DNA of 13,742 bases from CAZESH01 sp964514665. GTDB lineage: Bacteria > Bacillota > Bacilli > Paenibacillales > KCTC-25726. Of the stretch, positions 1-7,852 are shown piece by piece. Positions within the stretch are counted from its first letter, which is position 1; each line of letters opens with the position of its first letter. The translations under genes and the position numbers were made by a program. Below the pieces are notes generated by a model. The model was not told where the DNA came from and made no database searches. It saw nothing but the letters and a program-made list of their open reading frames with translations. The stretch spans positions 1 through 13,742 of the forward strand of contig CAZESH010000091.1 in the NCBI GenBank assembly GCA_964514665.1. The letters are read 5' to 3'.

Positions 1-620
1 GGGCGGATTTTATCTCCAATCCCGGATGCTATCCGACGGCTACGCTGCTTGGACTGATCCCGGCGCTCAGCGAAGGCTGGATCGATCATCGTTCCTTGAT
101 CGTCGACGCCAAATCGGGCGTTTCCGGTGCGGGACGGGGACTTAACCTGGGCACTCATTTTTCTGAGGTAAACGAGAATTTTTCCACATATAAAGTCAAT
201 AAACATCAGCACATTCCCGAAATTGAACAAACGCTGTCGGCGGTAGCGGGAACGGAAGTGGTCACGACCTTTACGACGCATTTGCTGCCGATTACGAGAG
301 GGATTCTTTGCACGATGTATGCGAATGTTGAAGGTTCGCACAGCGAGGAGGACTTTATCGGGCTGTACCGCCAGTTTTATGAAGGACGCCCGTTTGTGAG
401 AATCCGCGACAAAGGCAAATTGCCGGCGACCAAAGAGGTGGCGGGCTCGAATTATTGCGACATCGGCTTTGCATTGGACGAAAGAACAGGACGCTTGACG
501 ATTATTTCCGTGATCGACAATCTGGTCAAGGGAGCCGCAGGGCAAGCCGTGCAAAATCTCAATTTGATGATGGGCTGGGATGAAAGCGAAGGCTTGCTGA
601 TGTCTCCGATTTATCCTTAA
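1..620 (+). CDS. argC: N-acetyl-gamma-glutamyl-phosphate reductase, 5' partial
   Basis: ArgC reduces N-acetylglutamyl 5-phosphate to N-acetylglutamate 5-semialdehyde with NADPH, the third step of arginine synthesis in the cytoplasm. The reading frame is open from base 3, and 205 residues are visible of a family usually about 345 long, so the N-terminal NAD(P)-binding part lies outside the window. The visible part begins just before the catalytic cysteine motif NPGCYPTA (Cys codon at 27-29). It also has the SGVSGAGRG stretch and the conserved KHQHIPEIEQ segment carrying the active-site histidine. A TTG at 96 is only an internal codon, because homologous sequence continues upstream of it. The gene ends with TAA, 30 bases before argJ, and is the first visible gene of the operon. 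Any promoter or ArgR operator for the operon would lie upstream and cannot be seen. Confidence 0.97.
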   Translation, partial: ADFISNPGCYPTATLLGLIPALSEGWIDHRSLIVDAKSGVSGAGRGLNLGTHFSEVNENFSTYKVNKHQHIPEIEQTLSAVAGTEVVTTFTTHLLPITRGILCTMYANVEGSHSEEDFIGLYRQFYEGRPFVRIRDKGKLPATKEVAGSNYCDIGFALDERTGRLTIISVIDNLVKGAAGQAVQNLNLMMGWDESEGLLMSPIYP

Positions 621-650
621 TTCAGAAGAACGAAGAGGAATGGTGAACAC

Positions 651-1877
651 ATGACGACGACAACGTCTTTTTCCGTTTTGCAGAACGGATCGATCACGAC
701 CCCGAAAGGGTTTCGCGCGGGCGGCCTGCATTGCGGCCTGAAGAAAACGGAACGCTATGACCTGGGAGCGATTGTTTGCGACATTCCCGCGCAGGCGGCA
801 GCGGTGTATACGACAAACGTATTTCAGGCGGCGCCCCTTAAAATAACGAGGGAAAGCATTGCTTCCGAAGGCAGACTGCAGGCGGTTGTCGTCAACAGCG
901 GGAATGCCAATGCGTGTACGGGCAAAGAGGGAGAACGGGACGCTTATCGGATGCGCTCGGCGGCGGCAACGATGCTCGGGCTGTCGGAGCATTATGTGGC
1001 GGTCGCTTCCACCGGCGTTATCGGAGAACCGATGCCAATGGATAAAGTGCTGCGTGGAATCGAACAGCTCCCGGCAAAGGTCAATGCGGACGGCGGGGAG
1101 GATTTTTGCCAGGCGATTCTGACGACCGACCTCGTGCAGAAGATGGTGTGCGTGGAGCTGGAGGTAGATGGTCAGACCGTGCATATAGCCGGAGCGGCCA
1201 AAGGATCGGGGATGATCCATCCGAACATGGCCACCATGCTCGGCTATATGACGACCGACGCCAAACTGGAGGAAGGGGAACTGCAGAAGCTGCTCAGTCA
1301 AGTGACGGAATCCTCCTTCAACATGATTACAGTGGATGGCGACACCAGCACGAACGATATGGTCGTGGCCATGGCCAGCGGATTGGCCGGAAATGAACCG
1401 CTGCGCCCGGGAAGACCGGATTTCGCCTCTTTTGAAGCGGCTTTTGGCTATGTAGCCGAGTATTTGGCCAAAGCGATCGCGCGCGATGGAGAAGGAGCCA
1501 CGAAGCTGATCGAGGTTCGCGTTCTAGGGGCGCAATCCGAGCAAGCGGCGCGGGCGATTGCCAAAACCGTAGTCGGTTCGAGCTTGGTGAAATCCGCGGT
1601 ATTCGGCGCCGATGCCAATTGGGGCAGGATTATTGCCGCCGTCGGCCGCGCCGGCCAGCCGGTAAATCCGGATACGGTCGATATTTATTTGGGGGGGCTG
1701 GCTGTTTTGGAGCAATCCAGGCCTGTGCGCTTCGATGAGGAAAAGGCTCTGGAAATTTTAAAAGAGGACACCATTGTGTTTGCGATAAATCTTCATATGG
1801 GGGATGGCTCGGCGGTCGGATGGGGCTGTGATCTCACCTATGAATATGTGCGAATTAACGCCGCTTACCGAACGTAA
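651..1877 (+). CDS. argJ: Glutamate N-acetyltransferase / ornithine acetyltransferase
   Basis: ArgJ transfers the acetyl group of N-acetylornithine to glutamate, releasing ornithine and regenerating N-acetylglutamate. Bifunctional members can also use acetyl-CoA. The protein is 408 residues, the normal family length. The self-cleavage motif around KGSGMIHPNMATML is present. The expected cut is between Ala194 and Thr195 (Thr codon at 1233-1235), which would give alpha and beta chains with the new N-terminal Thr as nucleophile. The C-terminus YVRINAAYRT is typical of the family. The ATG at 651 follows an AGAGGAA ribosome binding site at 634-640. The gene sits between argC and argB as in the Bacillus argCJBD order. 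Sequence alone cannot tell whether it is bifunctional (glutamate plus ornithine) or monofunctional. No argA-type synthase is in the window, which is compatible with the bifunctional form. Confidence 0.97.
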   Translation: MTTTTSFSVLQNGSITTPKGFRAGGLHCGLKKTERYDLGAIVCDIPAQAAAVYTTNVFQAAPLKITRESIASEGRLQAVVVNSGNANACTGKEGERDAYRMRSAAATMLGLSEHYVAVASTGVIGEPMPMDKVLRGIEQLPAKVNADGGEDFCQAILTTDLVQKMVCVELEVDGQTVHIAGAAKGSGMIHPNMATMLGYMTTDAKLEEGELQKLLSQVTESSFNMITVDGDTSTNDMVVAMASGLAGNEPLRPGRPDFASFEAAFGYVAEYLAKAIARDGEGATKLIEVRVLGAQSEQAARAIAKTVVGSSLVKSAVFGADANWGRIIAAVGRAGQPVNPDTVDIYLGGLAVLEQSRPVRFDEEKALEILKEDTIVFAINLHMGDGSAVGWGCDLTYEYVRINAAYRT

Positions 1878-1920
1878 TCCGGATGAAAGCCGGATCCTCA
1901 TGAAAGGAGCCATTTAACAA

Positions 1921-2709
1921 ATGTCAGCTTCATGCTTTGTAATGAAATGCGGCGGCAGCACGCTTGCTGCTCTTCCTGATGCATTCTATGAAGACCTCCA
2001 TCGCCTGCAGGAGCGGGGAATCATGCCCGTGATCGTACATGGAGGCGGGCCGGCCATTTCCGAAACGCTGCAAAAGCTCGGGATTCAAAGCGAATTTGTC
2101 GGAGGACTGCGAAAGACCGACGAAGCCGTGCTGGATGTGGTGGAGATGGTGCTGTCCGGACAGATCAACAAAGAGATCGTTCGCAAGATCATTGCCGCCG
2201 GAGCCAAGGCGCTCGGGCTGTCGGGAATCGACGGTCACTTGATCGTAGCCGAGCCGGTGGCCAATGCCGACGAAATCGGCTATGTCGGCGACGTCGTTGA
2301 TGTCAAGGCTGAACTGCTCGAGCAGGTAATCGCCATGGGCTATATGCCCGTGATCGCTCCACTCGGCATGGATGCATCCGGTCAGCGCTATAACATCAAT
2401 GCCGATACGTCGGCAGGCGCTGTCGCTTCCCATCTGGGGGTTGAGCAGATGATCGTCGTCACCGATGTTCCAGGGATCATGAAAGAGAACGGAGGAACCA
2501 AGCAGGTGCTTTCTACCGTCACCGAAGCGGAGATTGAGGCCATGATCGGTACGGGGGAAATTTTCGGAGGGATGATTCCCAAGGTACGCTCCGCCCTGCA
2601 GTGCATTCAAGGGGGCGTCGGGCAGGTTGTGATTGTCGACGGCATGCAGCCGGAGATTCTTAGCAGGGTATTGGCCGGAGAGCAGGTCGGCACCCGCATT
2701 GTCAAATAA
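1921..2709 (+). CDS. argB: Acetylglutamate kinase
   Basis: ArgB phosphorylates N-acetylglutamate with ATP, the second step of the pathway. The 262-residue protein has the N-terminal phosphate-binding loop MKCGGSTL (Lys9, Gly11-Gly12), the HGGGPAIS substrate loop, a YNINADTSAGAVASHLG segment, the VVTDVPGIM nucleotide-site strand and GGMIPKVRSAL near the end. These are all landmarks of the amino-acid kinase fold in this family. The sequence starts almost directly at the first beta strand. It lacks the N-terminal helix extension found in hexameric, arginine-inhibited kinases, so it resembles the short dimeric type that is usually not arginine-sensitive (inference from length). The start ATG at 1921 follows AAAGGAG at 1903-1909. 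The gap to argJ is 43 bases, and the gene ends 58 bases before argD. Confidence 0.96.
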   Translation: MSASCFVMKCGGSTLAALPDAFYEDLHRLQERGIMPVIVHGGGPAISETLQKLGIQSEFVGGLRKTDEAVLDVVEMVLSGQINKEIVRKIIAAGAKALGLSGIDGHLIVAEPVANADEIGYVGDVVDVKAELLEQVIAMGYMPVIAPLGMDASGQRYNINADTSAGAVASHLGVEQMIVVTDVPGIMKENGGTKQVLSTVTEAEIEAMIGTGEIFGGMIPKVRSALQCIQGGVGQVVIVDGMQPEILSRVLAGEQVGTRIVK

Positions 2710-2754
2710 ATAACGCTCTAAGCGTGCCCGTAAAGCCGGGAATACACAGGGAAT

Positions 2755-2760
2755 GGGAGG
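2755..2760 (+). promoter_or_regulatory. argD ribosome binding site that fixes the start
   Basis: GGGAGG lies seven bases before the ATG at 2768. An in-frame ATG at 2753 overlaps this site itself and has no good site of its own. The downstream ATG is therefore the more likely start, removing five residues (MGGKI) from the longest possible reading. Confidence 0.8.
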
Positions 2761-2767
2761 AAAAATA

Positions 2768-3961
2768 ATGAGTTCGCAGGAAAAAAGCGCTTTGTTTCAA
2801 ACGTATGCCCGTTATCCGATCACACTGGTCAAAGGGGAGGGCAGCCGGCTGTGGGACGATCAAGGCAAGGAATATCTCGATTTTATGAGCGGCTTGGCCG
2901 TGACCAATCTCGGCCATGTGCCGCCGAAGGTGAAAGAAGCGTTGGTGGCCCAGTTGGGTGAGCTGTGGCATGTGTCCAATATTTACCATATTCCCAATCA
3001 GGAAAAGCTGGCCCGACTGCTGACCGACAACAGCTGCGCCGATGCGGCGTTCTTCTGCAACAGCGGAGCGGAAGCCAACGAAGCGGCGATCAAGCTGGCC
3101 CGCCGTTACAATCGCAAGGTGCTGGGCAACGAGCGCTATGAAATCATCACCTTTTTGCAATCCTTTCATGGCCGTACGCTGGCCACATTAACCGCCACCG
3201 GGCAGGATAAAGTCAAGGACGGCTTTGCCCCGCTGCCGGAAGGCTTTGTGTATGCGCCTTATAATGATCCTGCGGCCTTGGAATCGTATATCGGCGACAA
3301 AACCTGTGCGATCATGCTGGAAATGGTGCAGGGCGAAGGCGGCGTGCTGCCAGCCGAGCAAGCGTTTGTCAATGAGGTTGCAAGGCTCTGCAAAAAGTAC
3401 GATCTGCTGTTGATCGTCGATGAAATTCAGACGGGAATGGGCCGAACCGGCAGCTTGTTCGCGTATGAGCAGTATGGCATCGAGCCCGATATTTTCACTT
3501 TGGCCAAAGGACTTGCCAGCGGATTTCCGATGGGAGCGATGCTGGGCAAGGAACGGCTGCGTGAAGCGTTTACCGCGGGAAGCCATGCCACGACCTTCGG
3601 CGGAACGCCGATTGCCACGGCGGCGGCGATCGCCACGGTAGAGCAAATGCTTGCGGAACAGCTGCCGCAGCGCGGCGCCATGCTTGGCCGGATAATCGAG
3701 CAAAGACTGACGGATGAGCTTAAGGACAATCCGTTTGTGAAGGAGATCCGCATCAAAGGACTGCTGATCGGCATCGAATGCAACGGTCCGGTTGCAGAGC
3801 AGATCAAGGAGGCCCAAAACCGCGGGCTGCTTGTCGTTCCTGCCGGCCCGAATGTGATCCGGCTGCTGCCGAACCTGTTGATCAGCGAAGCCGATTTGAA
3901 CCGGGGCCTCGACATCCTTTGCGCGATATTGGCGGAAAAGGCCGTATCGACAAAGGTATAA
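2768..3961 (+). CDS. argD: Acetylornithine aminotransferase
   Basis: ArgD is a PLP-dependent class-III aminotransferase. It converts N-acetylglutamate semialdehyde plus glutamate to N-acetylornithine plus 2-oxoglutarate. From the chosen ATG the protein is 397 residues, close to the family norm. Visible landmarks are the FMSGLAVTNLGH substrate-side loop, FCNSGAEANEAAIKLAR (phosphate-binding region), SFHGRT, and LLIVDEIQTGMGRTG (the Asp that contacts the PLP ring nitrogen). The Schiff-base lysine is Lys247 in TLAKGLASGFPMG (codon 3506-3508). HATTFGGTPIA also matches the family. Operon position between argB and argF supports the arginine role over a close relative such as ornithine or GABA aminotransferase. 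The gene ends 19 bases before argF, so translation may be partly coupled. Confidence 0.96.
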   Translation: MSSQEKSALFQTYARYPITLVKGEGSRLWDDQGKEYLDFMSGLAVTNLGHVPPKVKEALVAQLGELWHVSNIYHIPNQEKLARLLTDNSCADAAFFCNSGAEANEAAIKLARRYNRKVLGNERYEIITFLQSFHGRTLATLTATGQDKVKDGFAPLPEGFVYAPYNDPAALESYIGDKTCAIMLEMVQGEGGVLPAEQAFVNEVARLCKKYDLLLIVDEIQTGMGRTGSLFAYEQYGIEPDIFTLAKGLASGFPMGAMLGKERLREAFTAGSHATTFGGTPIATAAAIATVEQMLAEQLPQRGAMLGRIIEQRLTDELKDNPFVKEIRIKGLLIGIECNGPVAEQIKEAQNRGLLVVPAGPNVIRLLPNLLISEADLNRGLDILCAILAEKAVSTKV

Positions 3962-3980
3962 GAAATAAGGAGATGATGGA

Positions 3981-4937
3981 ATGAGCTTTTTGGCAAATCA
4001 AGAACTGGCCGTGAACCTCAAGGGAAGGGATTTTTTGACGCTGGCCGATTACACGCCGGAGGAGATCAAGTATTTGATCGATCTGGGCATAGATTTGAAG
4101 AGAAAGCTGAAGGCCGGAGAAACTTATCACCCTTTGAAAGGGAAATCGCTCGGCATGATTTTCGAGAAATCCTCCACCCGTACGCGCGTGTCTTTTGAGG
4201 TCGGGATGTTCCAGCTCGGCGGTCAGGCGCTCTTCTTGAGCAAGAACGACATTCAATTGGGACGCGGGGAAACAATTTGGGATACGGCAAAAACGATGTC
4301 GCGTTATTTGGACGGGATCATGATCCGCACGTTTGCCCACCGCAACGTGATCGATCTGGCGAGAGGCGCGACAATCCCCGTGATCAACGGCCTGACCGAT
4401 TTGTCCCATCCTTGTCAGGCACTGGCCGATTACATGACCGCTTTCGAGAAAAAGGGCAAGCTGGAAGGGCTGAAAATCGCCTATATCGGAGACGGCAACA
4501 ATATGGCGCATTCCTTGATGATGGGCGCGGCCAAGCTGGGCATGCATATTTCCGTGGCCTCTCCGGAAGGTTATGAACCCGATCCGGAGGTAACCAAACT
4601 GAGCCAAGAGCATGCCGGGCATTACGGCGGCAGCGTTCAGGTTTGCCGCGATCCGCGGGAAGCCGTGGAGCATGCGGACATCATCTACACCGATGTATGG
4701 GCGAGCATGGGCTTTGAAAGCGAACAGGAAGAACGGATGCGGGCATTTAACGGCTACCAGGTGAATGAGCAATTGGCCGAAGCGGCCAAACCCGATTATT
4801 TGTTTATGCACTGTCTCCCGGCCCATCGCGGCGAGGAAGTCAGCGAAGGCGTCATTGACGGAGAGCATTCGGTTATTTTCGATGAAGCGGAGAACCGCCT
4901 TCACGCACAAAAAGCGGTCATGGCCGCGATGATGTAA
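3981..4937 (+). CDS. argF: Ornithine carbamoyltransferase (anabolic)
   Basis: This enzyme joins carbamoyl phosphate to ornithine to make citrulline. The 318-residue protein has the carbamoyl-phosphate loop S65-T66-R67-T68-R69. It also has HPCQ at 143-146, the ornithine-loop HCLP at 277-280 within MHCLPAHRGEEV, and GDGNNMAHSL in the second domain. The start ATG at 3981 follows a strong AAGGAG at 3967-3972. Placement between argD and argG points to the biosynthetic enzyme rather than the catabolic ArcB of the arginine deiminase pathway. The Bacillus subtilis arrangement places carAB between argD and argF. Here the two genes are directly adjacent, so carbamoyl phosphate must be supplied by genes outside this window. 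Confidence 0.96.
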   Translation: MSFLANQELAVNLKGRDFLTLADYTPEEIKYLIDLGIDLKRKLKAGETYHPLKGKSLGMIFEKSSTRTRVSFEVGMFQLGGQALFLSKNDIQLGRGETIWDTAKTMSRYLDGIMIRTFAHRNVIDLARGATIPVINGLTDLSHPCQALADYMTAFEKKGKLEGLKIAYIGDGNNMAHSLMMGAAKLGMHISVASPEGYEPDPEVTKLSQEHAGHYGGSVQVCRDPREAVEHADIIYTDVWASMGFESEQEERMRAFNGYQVNEQLAEAAKPDYLFMHCLPAHRGEEVSEGVIDGEHSVIFDEAENRLHAQKAVMAAMM

Positions 4938-4964
4938 TTTCGATAAGAATGGAGAGCTGCTGCA

Positions 4965-6203
4965 ATGGCAAAAGAAAAAATCGTGCTCGCCTATTCCGGC
5001 GGGTTGGATACATCCGTAATTCTGGCCTGGTTGAAGGAAACCTACGATGCCGAGATCATCGCCTTCACGGCGGATATCGGGCAGAAGGAAGAATTGGACG
5101 GCCTTGAGGAAAAAGCGTTGAAAACAGGGGCCTCAAAAGTATATATCGATGATCTTCGCGATGAGTTCGCCCGTGATTTTATTTATCCGATGTTTCAGGC
5201 GGGGGCTCTGTATGAAGGTCAATATTTGCTCGGCACGAGCATTGCCCGCCCGCTGATTGCCAAGCGGATGGTGGAAATTGCCCGCGCTGAAGGCGCCACG
5301 GCGATTGCCCATGGTGCAACAGGAAAAGGCAACGACCAGGTGCGCTTCGAGCTGACAGCAGCCGCTTTGGCTCCGGAAATCGCAGTGATTGCTCCGTGGC
5401 GTTCGGAAGCTTTCCGCGAGCAGTTTCCCGGCAGGGCGGAGATGATCGCCTATGCCGAAAGTCACGGGATCAAGGTACAGGCCAGCGCGGCCAAGCCATA
5501 TTCGATGGACCGCAACCTGCTGCATATCAGCTTTGAAAGCGGGATGCTCGAGGATCCGTGGTTTGATGCCAGCGCGGAGTCGAACGAATCGATGTATGTG
5601 CTGAGCGTGTCTCCTGAGCATGCCCCGGATCAAGGAGAAGTCATCGAGTTGGATTTTGACAAAGGAAACTGCGTCGGTTTGAACGGCAAGGCGATGACGC
5701 CGTTGCAGGTGATGGACGCCCTGAACGAGCTTGGCGGCAAACACGGCATCGGGCGCGTGGACATGGTTGAAAATCGCTTTGTCGGGATGAAGAGCCGCGG
5801 CGTATATGAAACCCCGGGCGGCACGATTCTGTTCACAGCGCACCGCAAAATGGAGTCGCTGACGATGGACCGCGAGGTCATGCATCTCAGGGATTCGCTG
5901 ATCGCGCGCTACAGCTCGATTGTATACAACGGCTTCTGGTTTGCTCCGGAAAGACTGGCGCTGCAGGCGCTTGTGACGGAAAGCCAGAAAAACGTAAGCG
6001 GCACCGTACGGCTGAAGCTGTATAAGGGCAATATCATCGGCGCGGGCGTAAAAAGCCCGGTCAGCTTGTACAATCCGGATATCGCCACCATGGAGGCGGA
6101 TCCGTCCCAGGCTTACAATCAGTCGGACGCAAGCGGCTTCATTCATCTCAATGCGCTGCGTCTTAAGGTGCAGTCCGGCGTAGAGCAATCCAATAAAAAA
6201 TAA
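4965..6203 (+). CDS. argG: Argininosuccinate synthase
   Basis: ArgG condenses citrulline and aspartate, using ATP (to AMP and PPi), into argininosuccinate. The protein is 412 residues, slightly longer than the usual 400 or so. The N-terminal PP-loop AYSGGLDTSV (residues 9-18) marks the N-type ATP pyrophosphatase fold. Further typical stretches are YLLGTSIARPLIAK, AHGATGKGNDQVRFE (citrulline/aspartate site), KPYSMDRNLLHISFE and SRGVYETPGGTIL. The ATG at 4965 follows GGAGAG at 4951-4956, 27 bases after argF. The C-terminal end (SGVEQSNKK) is a short variable tail. It is followed by a hairpin that separates argG from argH. Confidence 0.97.
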   Translation: MAKEKIVLAYSGGLDTSVILAWLKETYDAEIIAFTADIGQKEELDGLEEKALKTGASKVYIDDLRDEFARDFIYPMFQAGALYEGQYLLGTSIARPLIAKRMVEIARAEGATAIAHGATGKGNDQVRFELTAAALAPEIAVIAPWRSEAFREQFPGRAEMIAYAESHGIKVQASAAKPYSMDRNLLHISFESGMLEDPWFDASAESNESMYVLSVSPEHAPDQGEVIELDFDKGNCVGLNGKAMTPLQVMDALNELGGKHGIGRVDMVENRFVGMKSRGVYETPGGTILFTAHRKMESLTMDREVMHLRDSLIARYSSIVYNGFWFAPERLALQALVTESQKNVSGTVRLKLYKGNIIGAGVKSPVSLYNPDIATMEADPSQAYNQSDASGFIHLNALRLKVQSGVEQSNKK

Positions 6204-6216
6204 ACCGATTCTGACG

Positions 6217-6246
6217 CATTTCCCCGCACTGCGGGGAAATGGTTTT
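6217..6246 (+). terminator. Hairpin with T-run between argG and argH (possible internal terminator or attenuator)
   Basis: A perfect 11-bp inverted repeat (arms 6217-6227 and 6231-6241, loop ACT) has a GC-rich core, CCCCGC/GCGGGG. It is followed by G and then TTTT. This has the shape of a weak rho-independent terminator inside the operon, 13 bases after the argG stop and just before the argH ribosome binding site. It could lower argH transcription relative to argG, or protect or process the mRNA. The short T-run suggests incomplete termination. Confidence 0.6.
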
Positions 6247-6254
6247 GAAGGGAG
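6247..6254 (+). promoter_or_regulatory. argH ribosome binding site that fixes a GTG start
   Basis: GAAGGGAG lies eight bases upstream of the GTG at 6263. The alternative in-frame ATG at 6239 lies inside the hairpin arm, has no ribosome binding site, and would add eight residues not expected in the family. Confidence 0.8.
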
Positions 6255-6262
6255 CAGCAAAC

Positions 6263-7675
6263 GTGTCAAAATTATGGGGTGGACGTTTCACCAAAAATAC
6301 CGATCAGCTGGTGGAGGCATACACGGCTTCCATTTCGTTCGACAAAGAGCTGGCCGATGAAGATATCCAGGGCAGCCTTGCCCATGTCACCATGCTCGGA
6401 AAATGCGGGATTTTGCCGCTCAAGGATGTGGACAAAATCAAGGAAGGGCTGCACAATGTTCAGGGCAAGATCCGCCGCGGGGAAATGGAGTATTCCGTTT
6501 CCGATGAAGATATTCACATGAATATCGAAAAAACGCTGATCGAGGAAATCGGTCCCGTCGGCGGCAAGCTGCATACGGGACGCAGCCGCAACGACCAAGT
6601 GGCGACGGATATGCACCTTTATTTGCGCAAGCGCGTCACGGAAATGGTCGACCTGCTGATCAAGCTGCAGGAAGCGCTGATCGGCCAAGCCAAGGTCAAT
6701 ATGGAGACGATCCTGCCGGGCTATACGCATCTGCAGAGGGCACAGCCGATTTTGTTCGCCCATCATATGATGGCTTACGTTTCCATGCTGCAGCGCGATG
6801 TGGAACGGCTGCAGGACAGCTACAAACGGATCAACGCACTTCCGCTTGGAGCGGGTGCGTTGGCGGGAACGACTTTTCCCATCGACCGCGAATTTGTCGC
6901 CAAACAGCTTGGCTTCGAACGGATTTACGAGAACAGTCTGGATGCCGTAAGCGACCGTGATTTCATTCTGGAATTTTTAGCCGGCTCCTCCATCTTGATG
7001 ATGCATTTGTCGCGGATGTGCGAGGAGTTGGTGCTCTGGTCCAGCACCGAATTCGGATTTATCGAGCTGGATGATGCGTTCTGCACCGGCAGCAGCATTA
7101 TGCCGCAGAAGAAAAATCCCGACGTGGCCGAGCTTGTGCGCGGCAAAACAGGCCGTGTATACGGCAATCTGATGGGGCTTTTGACCGTGCTCAAATCGCT
7201 GCCCCTTGCCTACAACAAGGATATGCAGGAAGACAAAGAAGGCATGCTCGATACAGTGGCCACGCTGCAGGGTGCTTTGCAGCTGATGGCTCCGATGGTG
7301 GCCACGATGAAGGTAAATCGCGAGCGCATGCGGCAGGCGGTCAATCAGGATTTTTCCAACGCTACCGACATTGCCGATTATTTGGTCAACAAGGGCATGC
7401 CATTCCGCCAGGCGCATGAAGTGATCGGCAAGCTGGTGCTGTACTGCATCCAGAACGGAAAGTTTCTGCTTGATTTGACGATAGAAGAATACCATGAATT
7501 CTCCAAGCTGTTTGCTGCCGATATTTTTGAGGTGCTGCAGCCCGAGCATGTCGTCAATGCCCGCAATGTGTTGGGCGGCACTGCGGCCGAACAGGTGCAG
7601 GCGGCGATTGTCCGCGCGGAAGCATGGGCGGTTGAAGCGGACGCATGGCTTCAAGAGCGTTTGCCTAAAAAATAG
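6263..7675 (+). CDS. argH: Argininosuccinate lyase
   Basis: ArgH splits argininosuccinate into arginine and fumarate, the final step of the pathway. From the GTG start the protein is 470 residues and begins (M)SKLWGGRFTK, the standard N-terminus of the family. The first conserved region includes TGRSRNDQVATD and the second HLQRAQP. The fumarate-lyase signature GSSIMPQKKNP covers residues 276-286 and carries the catalytic-loop serine. The protein belongs to the fumarase/aspartase superfamily and should act as a homotetramer. The gene is last in the operon, and the strong terminator follows 177 bases after its stop. The sequence shows no truncation or missing key residue. Its expression may be set apart from argG by the hairpin just upstream. 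Confidence 0.97.
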   Translation: MSKLWGGRFTKNTDQLVEAYTASISFDKELADEDIQGSLAHVTMLGKCGILPLKDVDKIKEGLHNVQGKIRRGEMEYSVSDEDIHMNIEKTLIEEIGPVGGKLHTGRSRNDQVATDMHLYLRKRVTEMVDLLIKLQEALIGQAKVNMETILPGYTHLQRAQPILFAHHMMAYVSMLQRDVERLQDSYKRINALPLGAGALAGTTFPIDREFVAKQLGFERIYENSLDAVSDRDFILEFLAGSSILMMHLSRMCEELVLWSSTEFGFIELDDAFCTGSSIMPQKKNPDVAELVRGKTGRVYGNLMGLLTVLKSLPLAYNKDMQEDKEGMLDTVATLQGALQLMAPMVATMKVNRERMRQAVNQDFSNATDIADYLVNKGMPFRQAHEVIGKLVLYCIQNGKFLLDLTIEEYHEFSKLFAADIFEVLQPEHVVNARNVLGGTAAEQVQAAIVRAEAWAVEADAWLQERLPKK

Positions 7676-7852
7676 ACTGAGTTCAAAATCTTGCTCAGGA
7701 ATGTCCGTTCTGACGCACTCGAAGACTAAGTATAGGAAAATCGGTTTTCTGAATGGCATGGCCGGAAGTACGTATCAAGCCTGCTGCTATTGCGGTTTTC
7801 CGAATTGCATGTCTGAATCTCGCTCCGGATCGGCGGTTTGAATTGCAGATTT
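7676..7852. other. Non-coding stretch after argH with degenerate repeats
   Basis: No convincing gene is present between the argH stop and the terminator. A 46-codon reading frame from ATG 7701 to 7841 has no properly spaced ribosome binding site and a low-complexity, Cys/Ser-rich product. The stretch contains imperfect direct repeats and a 10-base word, TTCTGACGCA (7708-7717), also found in the argG-argH gap (6209-6218). It may be a decayed repeat element or simply a long 3' untranslated region. Confidence 0.5.
7742..7811. repeat. Imperfect 19-bp direct repeat, 51-base period
   Basis: CGGTTTTCTGAATGGCATG at 7742-7760 recurs as CGGTTTTCCGAATTGCATG at 7793-7811, with 17 of 19 bases identical. 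A shorter, gapped relative, CGGTTTGAATTGCAG, is at 7834-7848. The unit is not part of any recognised gene. Confidence 0.6.

Noticed and set aside
1..620. An ArgR operator for the arg operon
   Set aside because: The operon's 5' end is outside the window, and I saw no ARG-box-like sequence inside it.
640..654. Mini-frame ATG GTG AAC ACA TGA overlapping the argJ start
   Set aside because: Its ATG directly abuts the ribosome binding site with no spacing, so initiation there is unlikely. The argJ ATG at 651 is well spaced.
1877..1895. 6-bp inverted repeat (ATCCGG/CCGGAT) between argJ and argB
   Set aside because: The stem is short with a 7-base loop and no T-run. It is within what is expected by chance in a GC-rich gap.
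1930..2610. Long - strand open frames opposite argB, argF, argG and argH (up to about 380 codons)
   Set aside because: They are mirror frames produced by the codon bias of well-supported + strand genes. They show no family motifs and no ribosome binding sites.
2713..2740. Two tiny tandem hairpins (ACGCT/AGCGT and CCCG/CGGG) between argB and argD
   Set aside because: Stems of 5 and 4 bp without a T-run are too weak to call terminators or regulatory elements.
7701..7841. A possible 46-residue Cys-rich small protein after argH
   Set aside because: The ribosome binding site is almost touching the ATG (AGGA then ATG), the product has no recognisable fold, and the frame runs through the degenerate repeats.
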